From JADHLJ01 sp038118725 (lineage in GTDB: Bacteria > Pseudomonadota > Alphaproteobacteria > Thalassobaculales > Thalassobaculaceae), in the NCBI GenBank assembly GCA_038118725.1, contig JAYOIK010000012.1, forward strand, positions 12,034 to 76,033: a DNA stretch of 64,000 nucleotides, in the 5' to 3' direction. This document shows positions 9,367-18,073 of this stretch, piece by piece; within the stretch, counting starts at the first letter, position 1, and the number at the start of each line of letters is the position of its first letter. The translations under genes were made by a program, and so were the position numbers. Below the pieces are notes generated by a model, which saw nothing but the letters and a program-made list of their open reading frames with translations, had not been told where the DNA came from and did not search any database.

Positions 9367-9472
9367 TTTTTGTTTCTCGCCGCATGGTCCTTGCCGCCGC
9401 CCGACCGTATCAGATATGTGGCGGCGCACAACGGCGCTTTGCATTGCGAAATCCGCGCACTATGGTCCGGCC

Positions 9473-10501
9473 ATGGAAAGCAATGTCGACTATGTCTTGG
9501 GCGCGCGCGTCCCCGAACCCGCCTCGCCGATTGAGATCGCCCCAGGGATCTTGTGGATCCGGCTACCGATGCCGATCGCGCTGGATCATATCAACCTTTA
9601 CCTCCTCGATGATGGCGATGCCTGGGTCCTGATCGATACCGGCCTCGGCGATCCCGTTTCCATCGCGACCTGGGAGAAACTGCTGGCGACCAAGCTACAG
9701 GGAAGGCCGATCCGGCGCATCATCGGCACCCACTTTCATCCCGATCATGTGGGCCTGGCCGGCTGGCTCCAGAACAAGACCGGGGCCGAGCTTTGGATGA
9801 CCCAGTTGGAGTGGCTGAGCGCCCGACAGGCCTATCTGGATGTCGAGGATGCCTCCTCGGCGCAGATGCGAGGGTTTTATCATCGCGCGGGACTCGATGA
9901 CGCGGAACTCCGAGCCTATCAGGAACTCGGCAACGATTACCGGAGCATGGTGACGCCCATTCCAGCCGTCTACAAACGCGTGACCGAGGCGACGGTGTTC
10001 GAAATCGGTGGGCGGCAATGGGTGCCGATTTTTGGTTCCGGCCATTCACCGGATCACATCTCGCTCTATTGCGCCGAGGATCGAATCCTACTCGGCGGCG
10101 ACATGTTGCTCCCCAGGATCACGCCGATCATCGCGGTCTGGTGGCAGGAGCCGGACGGTGACCCCCTGGCGGGGTATCTCGATTTCCTCGGCACGCTCGG
10201 CCACATCGCCGACGACGTGCTGGTGCTGCCGGCCCATAACCGGCCCTATCGAGAGCTTAGGACTCGGGTCACCGATCTCGGCGATCACCATGTCGAGCGC
10301 TTGGCGGTTACCCTGGACACATGCGCCACGCCCGCGACGGGGCGCGACGTTATGAAAGCGCTGTTCACCCGGGAGCTCGATGCGTTTCAGACCCGTTTCG
10401 CGATCGGCGAGACGGTGGCCCATATCAACAATCTGCTTCACAAGGGCGAGCTTTCCCGCGATCTCGATGAAGAAGAACGGTACCGTTATCAGCGGGTTTG
10501 A
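9473..10501 (+). CDS. MBL-fold metallo-hydrolase
   Basis: 342 aa from the ATG at 9473; the upstream extension of the frame lies over the divergent phnN gene and is not used. The metal motif GTHFHPDHVG (HxHxDH) is near residues 85-94. Further ligands appear as GSGHSPDH and the late PAHN. A helical C-terminal extension (DHHVERL to the end) resembles the winged-helix tail of the LACTB2/RNase Z-like hydrolase group. The likely reaction is thioester, lactone or phosphoester hydrolysis with a dinuclear zinc centre in the cytoplasm; the substrate is not predictable. It is not PhnP by its motifs, despite the adjacent phnN. Confidence 0.85.
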   Translation: MESNVDYVLGARVPEPASPIEIAPGILWIRLPMPIALDHINLYLLDDGDAWVLIDTGLGDPVSIATWEKLLATKLQGRPIRRIIGTHFHPDHVGLAGWLQNKTGAELWMTQLEWLSARQAYLDVEDASSAQMRGFYHRAGLDDAELRAYQELGNDYRSMVTPIPAVYKRVTEATVFEIGGRQWVPIFGSGHSPDHISLYCAEDRILLGGDMLLPRITPIIAVWWQEPDGDPLAGYLDFLGTLGHIADDVLVLPAHNRPYRELRTRVTDLGDHHVERLAVTLDTCATPATGRDVMKALFTRELDAFQTRFAIGETVAHINNLLHKGELSRDLDEEERYRYQRV

Positions 10502-10552
10502 GGGTGGATTTTTTTAATAAATTAGATTAAGAAAAATTTATAATTTATTGAT
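10502..10552. other. AT-rich gap after MBL-fold gene
   Basis: After the stop at 10501 the sequence turns strongly A+T rich (runs of T and A, TTTATAATTTATTGATTTA), and this continues into the last codons of the minus-strand phosphatase gene to about 10585. This stands out in an otherwise GC-rich window. It separates two convergent genes. I see no clear hairpin terminator; it may be an easily melted spacer or the edge of acquired DNA. Confidence 0.6.
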
Positions 10553-11041
10553 TTATCGGAAAATATTTTTGATGTTAGTCAAATAAATTTCCTGTTCGAC
10601 CGTCTCCACCGCACCGGGGCGAGTGGCTCGAGTCACTTCCAGAGCCTCAGCCAGCGAGACACCCGCTTCAATCAAGATCCGCGCGACCACTGTGCCGCTG
10701 CGCCCAAGACCCGCGGCGCAATGTACGAAGACCCTGCCGCCGTCTCGGAGAATCTCGTGGATCCGCGATCGATGTTCATGCCAGGCAGCCTCGAAAGCGG
10801 CCTCGGGCGCTTGATAATCCTCGATCGGGAGATGCAGCCACGACAGGCCCGCGTCGGCGATCCAGCCGGGCAGATCACACGCGTCGTAACGCGCCATGTC
10901 TTCCTGGGTGACCAATGAGATCACCAAGTCCGCGCCCCAATCCGCGATGGCCTTGGCATCGGACGGCGAGCGTGGGATTGGACCGAAGGCTAGTTTGCCG
11001 GTAAAGGCTTCGGTCTCGACAGCGTCGATGGAGAAGCTAAT
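10553..11041 (-). CDS. Dual-specificity/tyrosine protein phosphatase-like protein
   Basis: A cysteine phosphatase with signature VHCAAGLGRSGT (HCxxGxxRS) and a general-acid region LPIEDYQAPE. The homologous reading starts around ISFSIDAVETEAFTGKLAFG. In that frame there is no ATG, GTG or TTG near the expected start. An ATT at 11041 has a GGGAG site seven bases upstream, and I take it as the likely start (162 aa). The only other option is a GTG at 11128, which would overlap the PHA depolymerase gene by 92 bp and lacks a ribosome site. The stop of the depolymerase (TAG at 11037) overlaps the ATT, so the two are translationally coupled. The last 12 codons are A+T rich, unlike the rest. Confidence 0.72.
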   Translation of the reverse strand: MSFSIDAVETEAFTGKLAFGPIPRSPSDAKAIADWGADLVISLVTQEDMARYDACDLPGWIADAGLSWLHLPIEDYQAPEAAFEAAWHEHRSRIHEILRDGGRVFVHCAAGLGRSGTVVARILIEAGVSLAEALEVTRATRPGAVETVEQEIYLTNIKNIFR

Positions 11042-12257
11042 CCGCCATCTCCCGGATGAAGCGGGAGACCACCGGCACGATCTCCTCGCGCCAGCGCCGT
11101 CCGTTGAAGATGCCGTAATGCCCGACACCCTTCTGCAGGTGGTTGCGGCGCCGATCCTCGGGGATGCCGGAACAGATCGCGTGGGCGGCGATGGTCTGTC
11201 CGGGGGCGGAGATGTCGTCCTTTTCCCCCTCGACCGTCAGCAGCGCGGTCCGCTTGATCAATGACGGGGTGACCGATTCGCCGCGCCAGACGAACTGTTC
11301 GGTGGCGATCCACCGTTCCTTGAACACCCGTTGCAGGGTTTGGAGGTAGAAATCCGCCGTGATGTCCATGACCGACATGTACTCGTCATAGAACCGGCGA
11401 TGCGCGGCGGCGGATTCTCCGTCACCCTCGACCAGATGGCGAAACATCCTGAGATGCGCGTTCATGTGGCGGTCGGCGTTCATGGCGATGAAGGCGCCGA
11501 GCTGAAGGAAGCCCGGATAGACGCGCCGGTGGGCCGCCGGATAGGTCGGCGGCACGGTGGTGATGCAGTGGTTCTCGAACCAGCTCATGGAGCGTTGATT
11601 GGCAAGCTCCGTCGGTGTGGTGGGCGCGGCGGCGGTATCGATCGGCCCGCCCATCAGCGTCATCGTGCGCGGCTGCGCGGGATCATCCATTTGCGCTAAC
11701 AAGGACACCGCCGCTATGGTTAGGGGCGCCGGCTGACAGACCGCCATCACGTGATGGTTCGGTCCCATTTCACGCATGAATTCAAGAAGATAGTCGACAA
11801 AATCATCGACGCCGAAACCGCCTTCCAGAAGTGGTACGCGGGCCGCGTCCTTCCAATCGGTGATATGGACATCGTGACTGGGCACCAGGGCGCGCACCGT
11901 GTCGCGCAGCAGGGTTGCGAAATGCCCGGACATCGGCGCGATGATCAGGACCTTGGGATCATCATGTGTGCCTTGCCGGCGAAACCGGAGCAGGTTCGCG
12001 AAGGGCTTTTCGAGAACCACCTGTTCCGTAACTCGGACTCGCGCGCCGTCGATCGTGGTTGCCTTGATGCGCCAGTCCGGCTTGCCGCGGCGCTGCATCA
12101 TCCCCTCGACCACCTCCAGGGCGGCTTCCGACCCCCGGCCCATCACTTCCGTGAAGTCCGAGAGTATCGGGTGCTTGGAAAGCGCGAGGCTGGTACGGGC
12201 GGCGGCCCGCAGGGGGGTCATCATCGATCGATTGACGTCATAGAGAGAGTAAAGCAA
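11037..12257 (-). CDS. phaZ: Intracellular polyhydroxyalkanoate depolymerase
   Basis: 406 aa, the normal length for the intracellular PhaZ family, which mobilises storage polyester granules. The N-terminus MLYSLYDVNRSMMTPLRAAA is typical. The nucleophile is a cysteine in a lipase-like box, MAVCQPAP with C174. The acid and base fit EGEKDDISAPG and KGVGHYGIF near the C-terminus. The stop overlaps the proposed start of the downstream phosphatase gene. The product acts at PHB granules in the cytoplasm. The gene faces away from the peroxiredoxin gene at 12496; the 238-bp gap has no other gene that I can see. Confidence 0.92.
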   Translation of the reverse strand: MLYSLYDVNRSMMTPLRAAARTSLALSKHPILSDFTEVMGRGSEAALEVVEGMMQRRGKPDWRIKATTIDGARVRVTEQVVLEKPFANLLRFRRQGTHDDPKVLIIAPMSGHFATLLRDTVRALVPSHDVHITDWKDAARVPLLEGGFGVDDFVDYLLEFMREMGPNHHVMAVCQPAPLTIAAVSLLAQMDDPAQPRTMTLMGGPIDTAAAPTTPTELANQRSMSWFENHCITTVPPTYPAAHRRVYPGFLQLGAFIAMNADRHMNAHLRMFRHLVEGDGESAAAHRRFYDEYMSVMDITADFYLQTLQRVFKERWIATEQFVWRGESVTPSLIKRTALLTVEGEKDDISAPGQTIAAHAICSGIPEDRRRNHLQKGVGHYGIFNGRRWREEIVPVVSRFIREMAD

Positions 12258-12495
12258 GGACAGGGCTCGCGCTGGTCAAGGATGCCCATTAGGGGACGCT
12301 TTTTCCCGCCCGAGCACAAGCTATTTCAGCCCATTATGATTTCACGGAGAGGAAACGCCGCGCCGTGGAGGCGTGGTTCGGGCGCCGGGCCGATGACATC
12401 CGCGTTATTGAGCATTTGGAACGAGTGTCGTGCCTTGCCTTGCCGGGGCACGGCCACCACATTGCCGACATCGAAACTCAGCGGGACACCTAAAT

Positions 12496-13011
12496 ATGTC
12501 GGAAAAGCTTACCGCCGGCGGCGCAATGCCGGAAATCACCCTTCCCACCGTTGACGGCGGCGAGGTCTCGATCGGTGGGGCCAAGGATCGTTGGCAGATG
12601 ATTGTGGTCTATCGCGGCCTGCACTGCCCGATCTGCAAGAACTACACGGCGAAGGTCGAGGCCTTGAAGGATCAGTTCGACGCGCTGGACACGGATATTC
12701 TTTTTGTCTCCGGTGACAACGCCGAGAAGGCCAAGAGCTTCGCCGACGAGGTCGGGCTGAAGCTTCCCGTGGCGCATAGCCTCAGCGTCGATCAGATGCG
12801 GGCGATGGGCCTGTATATCTCCGATCCGCGACCGACCGAAACCGATCGTCCGTTTCCCGAGCCGGGCCTCTTCGTCGTCAATGAGAAGGGCCAGGCGCAT
12901 ATCGTCGATATCTCGAACGCGCCCTTCGTGCGCCCGGAGCCGGAATTGATCATCCGGGGCATCACCCACATCAAGAAGAACGACTATCCGATCCGCGGCA
13001 CCTTGGCCTGA
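12496..13011 (+). CDS. Peroxiredoxin-like redoxin (AhpC/TSA family)
   Basis: 171 aa from the ATG at 12496. The thioredoxin-fold active site is RGLHCPICKNY, with C44 as the peroxidatic position and C47 close by, as in the peroxiredoxin-like redoxin subfamily. The segment DTDILFVSGDNAEKAKSFA and the C-terminal beta hairpin are also of that type. The frame is open further upstream, but the ATG at 12496 begins the conserved part. Likely role: reduction of peroxides, or thiol-disulfide exchange, in the cytoplasm. It is convergent with the hydrolase gene at 13078, with a hairpin terminator between them. Confidence 0.87.
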   Translation: MSEKLTAGGAMPEITLPTVDGGEVSIGGAKDRWQMIVVYRGLHCPICKNYTAKVEALKDQFDALDTDILFVSGDNAEKAKSFADEVGLKLPVAHSLSVDQMRAMGLYISDPRPTETDRPFPEPGLFVVNEKGQAHIVDISNAPFVRPEPELIIRGITHIKKNDYPIRGTLA

Positions 13012-13037
13012 TCGGGGTCTCGACAACCAAAGACCGG

Positions 13038-13070
13038 AACCGGCCGCTTCCTCGCGAGCGGCCGGTTTTC
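13038..13070. terminator. Bidirectional intrinsic terminator hairpin
   Basis: An 11-bp perfect stem, AACCGGCCGCT (13038-13048) with AGCGGCCGGTT (13057-13067), has an 8-base loop and is followed by TTCGTT. It lies between convergent genes ending at 13011 and 13078. The arm ends in AA on one side and TT on the other, so it can stop transcription from both sides. Confidence 0.75.
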
Positions 13071-13077
13071 GTTAGGT

Positions 13078-13935
13078 TTAGCGGTCGAGTACCTCGGGAA
13101 GGACCTCGTTGAAGGCGTCCGCGGCCTCGTATTGCACCCAGTGGCCGGCATTCGGGATCACGCGGAAGTCGACACCGGGGTGGATCTCCTCCACATAGGC
13201 GCGCACGCCCTCGAGATCGGGATGCAGGGTCACGTCGCCGGCGCCGAATATGCAATTCAGGCGGCAGGGCAGGTCGACCAGACTGTCGGCCAGCACCGAG
13301 GTCCGGGCGATGCCGCGGGACCGCAGCCGCGCCTTGGCCATGTTCGCCATGTGCAGGGTCATCGCCAGTTCGTCCACCGCCTCGGGGGCGTGAACCATCA
13401 GATTTTGCAGGTTTCGGCGGTACAGCGGCGCCGATTCCTCCAGCGGCAGATCGCGCGGCACTTCCACCAGATCATTCGCCGGCCCGGTGCCGGTGAGCCC
13501 GAGAACCGGTGAGCCGACCAGGGTGAGGCTTCGGATGCGGCGCGCCTGGGCATGCGCCAAAAGCCCGGAGACGATGCCGCCGAACGAGAACGAGACCAGA
13601 TCGAAGGCCTCCTCTCCCGGAATGGCGATATCCAGCCCCGTGGAAAGGATCTCGGCCAGGCTGGCGCCGGTATAGGGTCGCGGCGCCTCCGCGGAATCGC
13701 CGCAGCCCGGAAGGTCCGCCGCGATGACCCGATGCGTCTTCTCGAGCGTGGGAATGTTCCGAACCCAGTGGTTCCAGCCACCGAAGCCACCGTGCAAGAG
13801 CACGACGATAGGCAGGTCATACCGACCAGCGTTCCAGGCGCGCCAAGTCATGTGGCCGTCGCCGCAAGGCGTGGCGATCACTTCGCAGCGATCGAGCAGG
13901 GCGTCGAGAATGGCCTGGGTATCGGATTTGGTCAT
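13078..13935 (-). CDS. Alpha/beta hydrolase
   Basis: 285 aa when started at the ATG at 13935 (MTKSD); a longer frame to 13974 exists but looks like leader sequence. The oxyanion segment is LLHGGFGGWNHW. The nucleophile elbow reads SFSFGG, so the usual first glycine of GxSxG is a serine. The acid and base positions fit FGAGDVTLHPD and NAGHWVQYEAA. This layout is that of meta-cleavage-product hydrolase/esterase relatives. Substrate unknown. It is divergent from the glutathione S-transferase gene at 14096. Confidence 0.85.
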   Translation of the reverse strand: MTKSDTQAILDALLDRCEVIATPCGDGHMTWRAWNAGRYDLPIVVLLHGGFGGWNHWVRNIPTLEKTHRVIAADLPGCGDSAEAPRPYTGASLAEILSTGLDIAIPGEEAFDLVSFSFGGIVSGLLAHAQARRIRSLTLVGSPVLGLTGTGPANDLVEVPRDLPLEESAPLYRRNLQNLMVHAPEAVDELAMTLHMANMAKARLRSRGIARTSVLADSLVDLPCRLNCIFGAGDVTLHPDLEGVRAYVEEIHPGVDFRVIPNAGHWVQYEAADAFNEVLPEVLDR

Positions 13936-14095
13936 GACGGTGGTGATCTCTCGCTGGCGGTCCGGACGGCGCATTTGTTAGCACGCCGCGCGGGGTGGTG
14001 AACACATGCCGGATGTCATGGGGCCGCGGATTGAACCCCACGGGCGATGGCGGCATGGTTGTGCTCGGTTTGATCACGGGGACGGTGAAGCGCGC

Positions 14096-14731
14096 ATGAG
14101 CGATGAACGCATTGTCTGGGGCATCGGCACGTCGCGCACCATTCGCGCGCATTGGGCCTTGATCGAGCTCGGCCTGGATTATCGCACGGAAGTGGTGCGC
14201 ACGCGCACACCGGATACCGAGACGCCGGAATTCGTCGCGCTCAACCCGCGCGGCAAGATCCCGGTTCTGAAGGACGGTCCGGTCGTCATCGCCGAAAGCC
14301 CTGCCATCGTTATGCATCTCGGGGAGAACTATCGGGGCCGAGGCGTCGAACTGGTCCCCGAGGACCGGGCGGCTCGGGCCAAGTACCTGGAATGGATGTC
14401 CTTCATCTCCATGGAGCTGGACGCCACCAGCCTCTATGTCCTGCGCCGGCACTGGTCCCTGCCGCAAATCTACGGAGACTCGCCGGTCGCCAATAAGGCC
14501 TCGGAAGAATATTTCGCCCGGATGATCAACGCCGCCGCCAAGCTGGTCGATGACGACCGTCCGTTCATGCTGGGCGAGGCGTTCAGCGGCATTGATATTC
14601 TGATGATGACGACCCTGGACTGGGCGATCAAATACAATCAGCCCTTGCCCGATGTGTTCCAGGCCTATGTGGAGCGGCTCTCGAAACGTCCCGGCTGGGT
14701 CGAGGCATCACGGTTCAATTGGCCGGCATGA
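14096..14731 (+). CDS. Glutathione S-transferase family protein
   Basis: 211 aa from the ATG at 14096. The N-terminal thioredoxin-like domain carries LNPRGKIPVLKDG (residues 49-61) with the cis-proline of the glutathione site, followed by the ESPAIVMHL segment. A helical C-terminal domain fills the rest, including SGIDILMMTTLDWA. Likely role is glutathione conjugation, isomerisation or dehalogenation. The stop overlaps the ATG of the CoA-transferase gene (ATGA at 14728), so the two proteins may act in one pathway. Confidence 0.87.
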   Translation: MSDERIVWGIGTSRTIRAHWALIELGLDYRTEVVRTRTPDTETPEFVALNPRGKIPVLKDGPVVIAESPAIVMHLGENYRGRGVELVPEDRAARAKYLEWMSFISMELDATSLYVLRRHWSLPQIYGDSPVANKASEEYFARMINAAAKLVDDDRPFMLGEAFSGIDILMMTTLDWAIKYNQPLPDVFQAYVERLSKRPGWVEASRFNWPA

Positions 14732-15903
14732 GCGGGCCGCTGGCGGGCATACGCGTCGTCGATATCACCAATGTCGTCGCCGGGCCGTCCTGCGCCGCGC
14801 AACTGGCCGACCAGGGCGCCGATGTGATCAAGGTCGAGCCCCCGGCGGGCGATCTGATCCGCAAATCAGCGGAATCCGGCCTGCCGCCAATGTTCATCAC
14901 CTGCAATCGCGGCAAGCGCTCTCTCTCGATCGATCTGAAGCGCCCCGAGGCCGCCGATATACTCTGGCGGCTGATGGAACGCGCCGACGTGCTGGTGCAG
15001 AATCTTCGTCCCGGCGCGATGGAACGCCTCGGCTTCGGCGAGCCTGAGGTTCGGGCCCGCAATCCCGGTATCATCTATTGCTCGATCAGTGGCTTCGGCG
15101 AGACTGGACCCTATGCCGGCAAGCGGGTCTACGATCCGCTGGTCCAGGCGGTCTCGGGCTTCGCGGACATGCAGGGTGAGGGCATTCAGCCGAAGATGAT
15201 CCGAACCGTCATCGCCGACAAGACCACCGCCGTCTACGCGGCCCAGGCGGTGACCGCCGCCCTGTTTCATCGCGAGCGCACCGGAGAAGGGCAGCATGTG
15301 CGCCTCGCCATGCTGGATGCCATGCTCTCGATGATGTGGGCCGAGGCGATGGGTCCCTTCACCGTGGTCGCCGAGGGCGGCAAGGTACCGCCTCCGAGTC
15401 ACGATCGGATTTTCGAGACCGCCGACGGCCATATCACCGCCGGCGCGGTCTCGGATTCGGAATGGCGTGGTGTCTGCGCGGCGCTTGAGAGGCCGGAATG
15501 GCTGACCGATCCGCGCTATGTCACGCAGGCGTTGAGGCACCAAAACAAGGATCAGAGATACGGCGACATGGCCGAGGTCTTCGAGACGCGACCCAGCGCC
15601 CTTTGGCTGGAAGCCTTGGACAGGAACGACGTGCCGAACGCCCCGGTGCTCAAGCGCGGCGAGATATTCGAGCACCCGCAGGTAGTGAACAACCGGACCG
15701 TCCACGAACTGGATCAGCCGGATGTCGGCATGATCAGGCAGGCCCGCCCCGCCGCCCGTTTCGAGAAATCCCCGGCCGTCGCGCCCAGGCCCGCGCCGAT
15801 CCTGGGCCAACACAGCGACGAGGTCCTCGCCGAACTGGGCTATGGCCGAGACGAGATCGACGCGATGACGGCCTCGGGTCTCGTGGTGGCGAGGGAAGTG
15901 TGA
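14728..15903 (+). CDS. CaiB/BaiF (class III) CoA-transferase
   Basis: 391 aa from the ATG at 14728, which overlaps the preceding stop by four bases; a TTG three codons earlier is less likely. Family signs: IRVVDITNVVAGPSCAAQLADQGADVIKVEPP at the N-terminus (shown here only to indicate the nucleotide-like CoA fold), LVQNLRPGAMERLG, and LAMLDAMLS with the nucleophilic aspartate near residue 197. The C-terminal part has HPQVVNNRTV and ILGQHSDEVLAELGY. It moves CoA between a donor thioester and a carboxylic acid. Coupling to a glutathione S-transferase and the nearby LLM oxidoreductase (16111) point to degradation of an organic acid of unknown kind. Confidence 0.88.
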   Translation: MSGPLAGIRVVDITNVVAGPSCAAQLADQGADVIKVEPPAGDLIRKSAESGLPPMFITCNRGKRSLSIDLKRPEAADILWRLMERADVLVQNLRPGAMERLGFGEPEVRARNPGIIYCSISGFGETGPYAGKRVYDPLVQAVSGFADMQGEGIQPKMIRTVIADKTTAVYAAQAVTAALFHRERTGEGQHVRLAMLDAMLSMMWAEAMGPFTVVAEGGKVPPPSHDRIFETADGHITAGAVSDSEWRGVCAALERPEWLTDPRYVTQALRHQNKDQRYGDMAEVFETRPSALWLEALDRNDVPNAPVLKRGEIFEHPQVVNNRTVHELDQPDVGMIRQARPAARFEKSPAVAPRPAPILGQHSDEVLAELGYGRDEIDAMTASGLVVAREV

Positions 15904-15918
15904 TGCGTGAGAGTCCTT

Positions 15919-16028
15919 CGTCGCCCTGGCGCACGGCAGGGCCTCCGGCACCGGTATGTCCTAACGTTGGACGTATCTTCGTCTCGGCTTTCGGAGGATT
16001 GAGGTCCTGCCTTTGGCCAGGACGACGG
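15919..16028. repeat. Palindromic intergenic repeat, family A (copy 2)
   Basis: Begins CGTCGCCCTGGCGCACGGCA and ends TTGGCCAGGACGACGG, an imperfect inverted pair with a diverged centre. It sits between the stop at 15903 and the LLM gene at 16111. Same family as the copies at 8601, 29252, 29382, 51164 and 63881. Confidence 0.7.
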
Positions 16029-16110
16029 AGGGTATCCATCACGCTCCCGCAACCGTCGCCCCGGTGTTGGGAAGGGCCTAGAAATAGAAACCAGATCGGA
16101 GACCCCATCC

Positions 16111-17088
16111 ATGACTCTTCCCCTCGACCCCGGCCTCAAGATCGGCATGCAGACCATCCACCGCCAGCCGGATAACCAGAGCGGCCCCTGGCATCCGACG
16201 GTCGAGCAATTGGTGAGCTTTGTTCAGGCCATCGACAAGGCCGGTTTCGACTCGCTCTGGGTCGGGGATCATCTCTCCATGCCGCTGCCGTTCTTCGACC
16301 CGTTTCAGCTATTGGCCCAGGCGGCGGTGGCGAGCCCGAGGCTGTTGCTGGGCACCGGGGTTTATCTCCTTCCGCTCAGGCATCCGGGGCCGGTGGCCAA
16401 GCAGGCCGGGACCCTGGATCATCTGTCCGAGGGGCGCTTCATCTTCGGTGTCGGCATCGGCGGGGAGTTCCCAAAGGAATACGAGGTCGCCGGCGTGCCG
16501 ATCAACGAACGTGGCGCGCGGCTTAGCGAGGGTATTCAAGTGATGCGCGCGCTCTGGTCGGGGGAACCGGCGAGCTTCGAGGGCAAGCACTACACTTTCA
16601 AGGATGTCCTGATGACCCCGCCGCCGCGCCAGGCCGGAGGGCCGCCGATCTGGTGCGGCGGGCGTCGCGACGCCGCGTTCCGGCGCATGGGACGGCTTGC
16701 CGACGGCTATGTCTCCTATGTCATCACCCCGGAAATGTATCGGGACGCCCTGGTCAAGATCGAGGACGCCGCCGGCGAGGCGGGCCGGGCGATCGAGCGG
16801 TTCGGCACCGGCCATCTGGTTTTCACGCGCGTCGATGACGATTACGAGACGGCGCTGGACGTGGCGACGGAATCGCTTTCCAAGCGCTATGCCATGGATT
16901 TCCGCCGCGCCGCCGAACGCTACGCCGCTCTCGGCTCGCCCCAGGACGTGGCGGAGAAGATCAACGCCTTCCACGCCGTCGGGGTGCGCCATATCGTCAT
17001 CGACCTGGTCGGCCCTTATGAGAAACGCATGGAGCAGATCGATCGTTTCGCGGGCGAGGTGATGCCGCTGCTAAGGCATCTGCGGTAG
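16111..17088 (+). CDS. LLM class F420-dependent-type oxidoreductase
   Basis: 325 aa. The luciferase-like fold is seen in GFDSLWVGDHLSMPLPF, the RLLLGTGVYLLPLRHP strand, the LSEGRFIFGVGIGGE segment that binds the cofactor phosphate, and PPIWCGGRRDAAFRRMGRLADGY. These are the marks of the F420-dependent reductase branch (annotated in TIGR03619-like groups). The ATG at 16111 has GGAGA nine bases upstream. It could reduce or oxidise a cyclic ketone, enone or amine with F420 or FMN. It lies on its own between a repeat element and a convergent lyase gene. Confidence 0.83.
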   Translation: MTLPLDPGLKIGMQTIHRQPDNQSGPWHPTVEQLVSFVQAIDKAGFDSLWVGDHLSMPLPFFDPFQLLAQAAVASPRLLLGTGVYLLPLRHPGPVAKQAGTLDHLSEGRFIFGVGIGGEFPKEYEVAGVPINERGARLSEGIQVMRALWSGEPASFEGKHYTFKDVLMTPPPRQAGGPPIWCGGRRDAAFRRMGRLADGYVSYVITPEMYRDALVKIEDAAGEAGRAIERFGTGHLVFTRVDDDYETALDVATESLSKRYAMDFRRAAERYAALGSPQDVAEKINAFHAVGVRHIVIDLVGPYEKRMEQIDRFAGEVMPLLRHLR

Positions 17089-17113
17089 CGACCCCAGGGG
17101 CGGACGGCCAGGA

Positions 17114-17995
17114 TCACCCGTTCTCGACGGTCTCGGCCTCGATCTCGTAGTAGCCGTCGAGGCTGATGATATCCTCGATCTCCTGGCGAGCCCGCACGAA
17201 GTCGTCGGGGGAGAGGCCGGAGAAATCACCGGTTTCCCGCAGCTCACGCAGCATGTCGCGCTGGGCGGCGAAGGCGGTGGCCAGCACCACCTGGGCGTCG
17301 ATGCACATGACGTAGCCCATGTCCTTCAACTCCTGGCGGGAGAAGAGGGGGCGCCCATCCCGATTGCCGCGGCTTTGCACATAGACCAGCGGCACATCGC
17401 AGACCTCCGGCGCCCGTTCGGCCTCTTCCTGGCTTCTCGGAAACAGCAACCCCATGTCGGCGCCGGCTTCCGCGCCTCGGTTGATCCGGCCCGCCGCGTC
17501 GTCCAACCCAAGCTCCCGGCAGGTATCGGAACGGGCGATGATCAGGAAGTCCTCGTCGACCTCGTCGCGGGCCTGGCAGGCATAGCGGATCTTGGTTCCG
17601 AATTCTTCGGGACTGATCGCGTGCACCTGGTATTTGTGATAGTGGGCGCGTTTCGGATAGAGCTGGTCCTCGATATGGATCCCGGCGATCCCGGCCCGCG
17701 CGAATTCCCGCACCGTGCGCATGGTGTGCAGCGGCTCGCCGAACCCGGCCCCGGCATCCGCGAGCACTGGAATGCTCACCGCCGCCGCTGCCTCTCCGGC
17801 GATCGCCACTTGCTCGGTCATGGTCAGCAGTGGCTCGGTCGTCGCCTTGGAGCCGCCCGAGACGTAGCCGCCCACATAGGTCGCCTCGAACCCGGCCTGT
17901 TGCACCAGCCGCGCCGTGATCGGGTCATAGACCGACGGCAGGTGCAGAAAGGTCCCGGAGGCGATCAGGGTCCGCAGATCGGCGGTGACGGTCAT
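17114..17995 (-). CDS. Isocitrate lyase/PEP mutase family protein, atypical active site
   Basis: 293 aa, the length of 2-methylisocitrate lyase and PEP mutase relatives. The barrel start is DPITARLVQQAGFEATYVGG. IHIEDQLYPKRAHYHK stands where lyases have the PKRCGH motif with the catalytic cysteine, and here the cysteine is alanine. The magnesium loop DADTGYG is DAGAGFG, so the second aspartate is also lost. C-C lyase activity on isocitrate-type substrates is therefore doubtful. Oxaloacetate decarboxylase-, phosphonopyruvate hydrolase- or mutase-like activity, or a new reaction, remain possible. The gene stands alone on the minus strand. Confidence 0.82.
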   Translation of the reverse strand: MTVTADLRTLIASGTFLHLPSVYDPITARLVQQAGFEATYVGGYVSGGSKATTEPLLTMTEQVAIAGEAAAAVSIPVLADAGAGFGEPLHTMRTVREFARAGIAGIHIEDQLYPKRAHYHKYQVHAISPEEFGTKIRYACQARDEVDEDFLIIARSDTCRELGLDDAAGRINRGAEAGADMGLLFPRSQEEAERAPEVCDVPLVYVQSRGNRDGRPLFSRQELKDMGYVMCIDAQVVLATAFAAQRDMLRELRETGDFSGLSPDDFVRARQEIEDIISLDGYYEIEAETVENG

Positions 17996-18073
17996 GATGG
18001 TTGCTCCAAGCTGAAGGGAACGCGATGAACATGTCGCGGTTATGGCACGGGAATACCGTTCGAAATCAACGCT

